Shown here piece after piece: positions 58,669 through 64,000 of a stretch of 64,000 bases of DNA; position 1 is the stretch's first letter, and each line of letters opens with the position of its first letter. The translations under genes were made by a program, and so were the position numbers. Origin of the DNA: Streptomyces sp. P3 (GTDB lineage: Bacteria; Actinomycetota; Actinomycetes; Streptomycetales; Streptomycetaceae); contig JAFEKX020000001.1 of assembly GCA_016893485.2 (NCBI GenBank), forward strand, positions 2,294,001 to 2,358,000, read 5' to 3'. Below the pieces are notes generated by a model that saw only the letters and a program-made list of their open reading frames with translations, did no database searches and was not told the DNA's origin.

Positions 58669-59872
58669 TCAGAGGGTGGCCAACTCCCTCTTCAGCCCCG
58701 GGTGTTCGCGCTGGTGAGCGCAGTGCCACACCCGCCGACAGCACCAGCAGCCCGCCAAGCATCACGAACGGCGCGGCCACGCCCGCGACTCCGGCGACGA
58801 GGCCCGCACCGGCGGGTGCGGCGACCTGGCCGAGGCGGTTGCCGGTGAGCCGCAGGGCGAGGGCGGTGGAGCGGGCGCCGTCGGGGGCGGCCCGCACGAC
58901 CGTGGTCATGGAGAGGGGCTGGCCGACGCCCAGGCAGAAGCCCAGGACCGCGAGCATCAGGCAGAGGGCCCACACCGGGAGCGGCAGGGCGAGGCCCGCG
59001 CACAGGACGCCCGCCAGGAGGCAGGTCGCGGTCAACAGAGCTGCCCGGCCCAGGAGTTGCAGCAGCGGGGTCAGGACCAGGCGGCAGGCGATGGTGGCCG
59101 CCGCGCGGATGCTGAGCAGGACGCCGATCACGGAGGGCGCGATGCCCCGGTGTTCGCCGACCACCGGGAGGTAGGCGGTGAGGATGTCGGTCGCGGAGAG
59201 CACGGCGAGGCTGATGAAGATGCCCGCGGGGACGCCCCGGGCACCCAGGATGCTCCCCATGGGCACCGGATCGCCTCGCTCCGTACGGGACTTGACGGCC
59301 GTACGGTCCTCGATGCGCCACAGGGACGTGAAGGAGACGGCGGCGCCCGCGCCCGCGACGAGGAGGGCGCGGGCGCTGGTACCGGCCATGTCGGAGCCGC
59401 CGATCAGGGCGCCCGCGGCGATGGGGCCGATGAGCTGGCCGAGGGAGGCACCGATGGTGAAGTGGCCGAAGTTGCGGTCCTGTTCGTGCGGGGCGGACTG
59501 GCGGGCGACGAGCGACTGGGCGCCGATCACGAAGCAGAGGTGGCCGAGGCCCATCACTCCGCTCCACATGGCCATCGTCCAGAGGGAGTTGGCGAGTCCG
59601 CCGAGCGCACAGCCGCCGGAGAGGAGGATCACGCCGACGGGCAGCAGCAGGGGTGCGCAGCGGCCGTGGTCGGTGCGGCGGCCGAGCGGTACGGCGGCGA
59701 AGAGCGGGAGCAGTGCGTACACGCCCGCGATGACGCCGATGGCCCGCTCGTCGGCGCCGAGCGCGAGGGCCCGGTAGGAGACGGCGGGGCGGGCCATCGA
59801 CACCGCCCCCTGCGTGAAGCCGAAGGCGATGACGAGGCGGAGCAGCCAGCCGCGGTTCCTGCCGGGCGCCAT
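58669..59872 (-). CDS. MFS transporter
   Basis: About 400 residues, 12 membrane helices, MAPGRNRGWLLRLVIAFGFT. MFS loop 2-3 motif reads PLGRRTDHGRCAPLLLPVGV; other helices include GHLCFVIGAQSLVARQSAPH and LAVLGFCLGVGQPLSMTTVV. The frame is open to 58646, but one added base near 58705 gives a natural end GLKRELATL with TGA at 58669. Substrate unknown. Next to the CitMHS transporter on the same strand. Confidence 0.85.
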
Positions 59873-59895
59873 GGTGAAGTCCCTTGTGCCGTGGG

Positions 59896-61302
59896 TCAGA
59901 TGATGCCGAAGAGGATTCCTGCCCCGAGCACCACCAGTGATGTCAGGGCGGCCCACTTGACGACGAACCGGGTGTGGTCGCCGAACTCGACCTTGGCCAT
60001 GCCGACCAGGACGTACACGGCGGGCACCAGCGGGCTGGACATGTGCAGGGGCTGGCCGACGAGGGAGGCGCGGGCGATCTCCAGGGTCGAGACGCCGTGG
60101 GCGTTCCCGGCCTCGGCGAGCACCGGGACGATGCCGAAGTAGAAGCCGTCGTTCGACATGAAGTACGTGAGCGGGATGCTGAGCACGCCGGTGACGAAGG
60201 CCATGTGCGGGCCCATGCCGTCGGGGATGTTGCCGACCAGCCAGGTCGCCATGTGGTCGACCATGCCGGTGCCCTGGAGGACGCCGGTGAAGACGGCGGC
60301 GGCGAAGACCATGCCGGAGACGTTGAGGACGTTCTCGGCGTGGGCGCCGAGGCGGGCCTTCTGGTCGGGCATGTGGGGGTAGTTGACGGTCAGGGCGAGG
60401 GCGGCGCCGAGCAGGAAGAGGACCGGGATCGGCAGCCACTCCATGATCATGGCGGTGAGCAGGGTGACCGTGAGCAGCGCGTTGAACCAGTACAGCTTGG
60501 GGCGCAGGGTGGGCCTGTCGGGGTCGAGTCCCTGGAACCCCTCGTCCTCGTCGGGGAGTTCGGCGTCGGCGTCCGTACCGGAGCCCGAACCACCCGTGCG
60601 GGCCCGCTTGTCGCCGTCGCCGCCGGCGCCCACGAGGACCGTCTCCGACGCGGCGGGCTCCTCCACGAGCACCTCGTCCAGCGTCAGCACGCCGAGCCGC
60701 TTGCGCTCGCGGCGGCCGAGGACGTAGGAGAGGACGAGGACCGCCAGCATGCCCACGGCGAGGGCCGGGATCATCGGGACGAAGATGTCGCTCGCGCTGA
60801 CCTTGAGGGCGGTCGCGGCGCGGGCGGTGGGGCCGCCCCAAGGGAGCGTGTTCATCACGCCGTTGGCCATCGCGGCGACGCCGGTCATCACGACCAGGCT
60901 CATCTTCAGGCGTTTGTACAGCGGGTACATGGCCGAGACCGTGATCATGAAGGTGGTCGAGCCGTCGCCGTCCAGGGAGACGATCGCGGCGAGGACCGCG
61001 GTACCGACGACGATGCGCAGCGGATCCGCCTTGCAGAACTTGAGGATGCCCCGCACGATCGGGTCGAAGAGACCCACGTCGATCATCACGCCGAAGTAGA
61101 CGATCGCGAACATGAGCATCGCCGCGGTGGGCGCGAGGCTGGTGACGCCGTCGATGACGTAGTCGCCGAGCTTGGCGCCCTTTCCGACGAAGACGCAGAA
61201 CAGCGCGGGTATCAGCACGAGCGCCGCGATCGGCGACATCTTCTTCAGCATGATCAGGACCAGGAAGGTCGCGATCATGGTGAAGCCGAGGATGGTCAGC
61301 AT
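59896..61302 (-). CDS. CitMHS-family citrate/metal transporter
   Basis: Intact, 468 residues. Family start MLTILGFTMIATFLVLIMLK KMSPIAALVLIPALFCV; SLDGDGSTTFMITVSAMYPL, NTLPWGGPTARAATALKVSA, a cytoplasmic acidic loop (TDADAELPDEDEGFQGLDPD) and IPLTYFMSNDGFYFGIVPVL, HMSSPLVPAVYVLVG. CitMHS proteins take up citrate complexed with Mg2+ or Ca2+/heavy metals together with protons. ATG at 61302. It lies 23 bases upstream of the MFS gene, so the two may share a transcript. Confidence 0.93.
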   Translation of the reverse strand: MLTILGFTMIATFLVLIMLKKMSPIAALVLIPALFCVFVGKGAKLGDYVIDGVTSLAPTAAMLMFAIVYFGVMIDVGLFDPIVRGILKFCKADPLRIVVGTAVLAAIVSLDGDGSTTFMITVSAMYPLYKRLKMSLVVMTGVAAMANGVMNTLPWGGPTARAATALKVSASDIFVPMIPALAVGMLAVLVLSYVLGRRERKRLGVLTLDEVLVEEPAASETVLVGAGGDGDKRARTGGSGSGTDADAELPDEDEGFQGLDPDRPTLRPKLYWFNALLTVTLLTAMIMEWLPIPVLFLLGAALALTVNYPHMPDQKARLGAHAENVLNVSGMVFAAAVFTGVLQGTGMVDHMATWLVGNIPDGMGPHMAFVTGVLSIPLTYFMSNDGFYFGIVPVLAEAGNAHGVSTLEIARASLVGQPLHMSSPLVPAVYVLVGMAKVEFGDHTRFVVKWAALTSLVVLGAGILFGII

Positions 61303-61424
61303 GAGTGGAACACCTAACGTTCGCCTTTGAACTCCCACCAGGGACGGCGGTCCGACGACGTTAGGTCGCGCAAAGCCGCGTTAACAAGATGTTGACGCGC
61401 GAGCAATAAGCGCAAAACTCCAGG
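61303..61424. other. Promoter region of the CitMHS gene
   Basis: AT-rich stretch with GTTAACAAGATGTTGACG near 61380-61398, a likely promoter or regulator site for the leftward gene. No confident box assignment. Confidence 0.4.
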
Positions 61425-63663
61425 TCACAGCGGTGCGGTGAGGGCGGCGACCTCCACGGGCACGCCGTTGAGCACCGCGTTGCCCGACAGCGGGTCGAGC
61501 TGACTGCCGTCCAGCAGCTGGTTCACGTTGACGCCCGGATCGGTGGCTGCGTGGCTGAGGCGGGTGCCGGGACGGTCGTGGCCCCACCCGTGCGGAAGGC
61601 TCACGACCCCGCGCCGCAGCCCGTCGGTGATCTCGGCGGGGGCGGTCACCTCTCCCCGGCGCCCTTGACGCGGACCGGCGCTCCGTCGACCACGCCGAGG
61701 CGTTCCGCGTCGTCGGGGTGGATGTGCAGGGTGCAGCGGTTGGTGCCGCCGGTGAGGGCGGGCACGTTGTGCATCCAGCTGTTGTTGGAGCGCAGATGCC
61801 GGCGGCCGACGAGGACGAGTCCGTCGGCGCGCTCGCTCATCGCCTGTCGGAGCCGGGGCAGGTCGTCGACGATCGGCTGCGGCAGGAGTTCGACCTTGCC
61901 GCTACGGGTCTTGAGGGGCTGCGGGAGACGGGAGGCGAGTGGGCCGAGGTCGATGCCGTGCGGATGCGCGAGCAGCTGCTGAAGGGTGAGCCCGTCGGGC
62001 CGTACGCCGAAGCCGTCGCCGTAGGGACCGAGGCGCAGCATCATGTCGAGCCGCCGCTCGGGGCCGGTGTCGCCGGTGAGTTGAGCGGCGATGTCACCCG
62101 CATCACGGCCGTGGACGGGCGAGTTGGGATCCGTGACGGCCTTGCCGAGGGTCTGGTCGATGACCATGGTGTCCACGGCGGCGGGGTCGGCGCCGTGCAT
62201 GCCGCTCGCGGCGAGGATCAGCCGGGCCAGGATCTCGGTCTCGGCCATCCGGCCGGGCTCAAGGGGATCGCGGGGCGGGTGTAGCGGACCTGGTTGCGGA
62301 CGGCGAGGGTGTTGAACGCGAAGTCGTGGTGCGGGCTCTGGGACGGCGGAGGCGGCGGCAGTACCACGTCGGCGTGGCGGGCGGTCTCGTTGAGGTACGG
62401 GTCGACGCTCACCATGAAGTCCAGTGCGCCGAGGGCCTTGTCGAGGCGGGCGCCGTCCGGGGCGGAGAGCACGGGGTTGGCGGCGACGGCGATCAGCGCG
62501 CGGATCGGTTCGCCCTCGGCGGTCGCGGTGTCGATCTCCTCGGCTAGCGCGGAGAGCGGCAACTCACCCTTGGCCTCCGGGTGTTGACTCACCCGCGACC
62601 GCCAGCGCCCGAGCGCGAACCCCGGACGGGCCCTGCGGGCCGGGGTGTCCGGTCGGTGGCGGCCTGCGGGAAGAGGGCACCGCCGGGCCGGTCGAGGTTG
62701 CCGGTGAGGATGTTGAGCACGTCGACGAGCCAGCTGGCCAGGGTGCCGTGCGGGACGGTGCAGCTGCCGATACGGCCGTAGACGGCGGCAGTTGGAGCGG
62801 CGGCGAGTTCACGGGCGAGGGCCCGGATCTCGTCGGCGTCGACGTCGCAGGCGCCGCTCACGGCCTCCGGGGTGAAGTCCCGTACGGCGGAGCGGAGTTG
62901 TTCGACCCCTTCCACATGCGGAGCCAACTCCCCGAGTTCTACGAGGTGTTCGTCGAAGAGGACGTAGGTCATCGCGGCGAGCAGCAGGGCGTCGCCGCCG
63001 GGGCGGATCGCGACGTGGCGGTCGGCGAGTTTGGCGGTGCGGGTGCGGCGCGGGTCGATGACGGTGAGGGTGCCGCCGCGGGCCTTGAGGGCTTTCAGCT
63101 TGCCGGGGAAGTCGGGGGCGGTGCACAGACTCCCGTTGGACTCAAGGGGGTTGGCGCCGATGAGGAGCAGGTGGTCGGTGTGGTCGAGGTCCGGGACCGG
63201 GATCGCGTTGGCGTCGCCGTAGAGCAGACCGCAGGAGACGTGTTTGGGCATCTGGTCGACCGTGGACGCGGTGAAGACGCTGCGGGTGCCGAGGGCGCCG
63301 AGCAGGACGGTCGGGTAGAGGGCGCCGGCCATGGTGTGCACGTTCGGGTTGCCGAGGACGACACCGACGGCGTGCGGGCCGTACCGCTCGACGACCGGGC
63401 GCAGGCCGGCCGCGACCGCGTCGAACGCCTCGTCCCAGGTGGCCTCGCGCAGCTCGCCGTCCCGGCGGACGAGCGGGGTGCGCAGCCGGTCGGGGTCACT
63501 GTCGACGGCGCCGAAGGCGGCGCCCTTGCAGGGCAGATGAACCCCGGCTGAACACGTCGTCGCGATCACCCCGGGCGCCGGTGACCCGGGTCCCCTCGAT
63601 GGTGAGCGTCAGCCCACAGGTGGCTTCGCACAGGGGGCAGATACGCGGGGCGGTGCGGGACAC
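61425..63663 (-). CDS. Molybdopterin oxidoreductase with [4Fe-4S] (about four frameshifts)
   Basis: About 745 residues. GTG at 63663 with GGGAGG. N-terminal CPLCEATCGLTLTIEGTRVT (Cys ligands C-x2-C-x3-C) with a later CPKGA-like Cys supplies the cluster; then RLRTPLVRRDGELREATWDE, ALGTRSVFTASTVDQMPKHV, LLLIGANPLESNGSLC, VIDPRRTRTAKLADRHVAIR PGGDALLLAAM, and the C-terminal molydopterin-binding domain ending in GRRHLRSNNSWMHNVPALTG and GNAVLNGVPVEVAALTAPL. DMSO-reductase family, assimilatory/formate-dehydrogenase-like; cytosolic (no Tat signal). Breaks at about 63545, 62625, 62255 and 61648. Substrate unknown. Confidence 0.9.
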
Positions 63664-63700
63664 GGGGCCTCCCAGGGCTTCGTCGCCTCTTCGCCGCGAG

Positions 63701-63716
63701 CATACCGAGCGGTATG
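63701..63716. promoter_or_regulatory. TetR-type operator before the molybdenum oxidoreductase
   Basis: CATACCGAGCGGTATG: arms CATACCG/CGGTATG pair perfectly around AG. It lies between the partial TetR gene and the oxidoreductase start on the same strand. Confidence 0.75.
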
Positions 63717-63775
63717 GGGGGGTGGCGAGGGGGTGGGGGTGAGGTCGTGAATCCGCGGGGCGTGGACGGCCCCGT

Positions 63776-64000
63776 TCAGTCCAACACCCGCGCCAGATAA
63801 GCCCGCAACAGCTCCCGCGTCTCCCCGATGACCTTCTCGTCGCCCTCCGGTGCGACCCGGAACGCGAGGTGGACGAGGGCGTCGGCGGTTTCCACGGCGA
63901 TCAGGAAGGTGCGGCGGAGGTCGTCGTCGGGGTCGCGGGCGAGGTAGCCGGAGAGGAGGTCGGTGAGGCGGTCGGCGACGCGGCGGTTGGGTTCGGCGTG
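63776..64000 (-). CDS. TetR-family regulator, C-terminal part
   Basis: The last ~74 residues enter from the right edge: HAEPNRRVADRLTDLLSGYL ARDPDDDLRRTFLIAVETAD ALVHLAFRVAPEGDEKVIGE TRELLRAYLARVLD. This is the ligand-binding end typical of a TetR protein (TADALVHLAFR, TRELLRAYLA). Upstream of the molybdenum oxidoreductase on the same strand, with a TetR-type palindrome between, so it likely controls it. Confidence 0.85.
   Translation of the reverse strand, partial: HAEPNRRVADRLTDLLSGYLARDPDDDLRRTFLIAVETADALVHLAFRVAPEGDEKVIGETRELLRAYLARVLD

Overview
The window is chromosomal DNA of a Streptomyces-type actinomycete. It is very GC-rich, with strong third-position GC in the genes. It carries two chaplins (aerial-hypha surface proteins limited to Streptomyces and close relatives), a Pls/PosA-type peptide synthetase, a DUF5703 protein, many TetR regulators and frequent ATGA/GTGA stop-start overlaps. 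The gene order chpC-chpH, then gntR/gntK/gntP, resembles what I recall of the S. coelicolor chromosome core. I see no prophage, insertion sequence, CRISPR array or rRNA, and only one tRNA.

A caution applies to the whole window. About two thirds of the protein genes are broken by one or more one-base frame changes, around 65 in all. Wherever I examined one closely, adding or removing one base in a C or G run restores a normal family-length protein. The affected genes include housekeeping-type ones. I read this as sequencing or assembly error and annotate these genes as single intact loci, giving the approximate break points.

Layout. 1-6.9 kb: end of a CorA-type transporter, ferritin-like protein, LLM oxidoreductase, aldo/keto reductase, a RecD2-like protein without a visible ATPase P-loop, and an acidic protein. 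6.9-10.4 kb: DUF5703, long sortase-anchored chaplin (chpC), short chaplin (chpH), M20 peptidase, tRNA-Leu(GAG). 10.7-16.8 kb: Pls/PosA synthetase overlapping an M1 metallopeptidase, then YchJ. 16.8-21.4 kb: gluconate/idonate module (gntR divergent from gntK-gntP-idnO-idnD). 21.5-28.8 kb: extracytoplasmic molybdoenzyme plus cytochrome b, APC permease, TPR-like protein, transporter, Nudix, DUF202 pair and a histidine-rich repeat protein. 29-37.8 kb: APH-type kinase plus acyl-CoA dehydrogenase on one side, SDR plus acyl-CoA ligase plus TetR on the other, around an LGFP protein and a two-component system. 37.9-48.7 kb: mainly hydrolases (NamZ-type muramidase, alpha/beta hydrolase, penicillin acylase, G1 glutamic peptidase), an XRE protein, a BKACE enzyme and an Rnl5-type RNA ligase. 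48.7-56.6 kb: SoxR, MaoC, two TetR regulators, acyl-CoA dehydrogenase, EamA transporter, ADH and ALDH. 56.6-64 kb: DUF3574, ABC ATPase, MFS and CitMHS transporters, a molybdopterin/4Fe-4S oxidoreductase and a partial TetR.

The most interesting reading is regulatory. The kinase/dehydrogenase pair at 29-31.2 kb and the SDR/ligase/TetR operon at 34.8-37.8 kb share an operator-like sequence (CATACCGACCGGT). Together they contain the enzyme set known from levulinate/4-hydroxyacid catabolism (lva operon, ACAD10/11), so I propose a split, TetR-controlled 4-hydroxyacyl-CoA pathway. A second TetR with a different 19-bp operator appears to link the acyl-CoA dehydrogenase at 52 kb with the ALDH/ADH operon at 55-56.5 kb.
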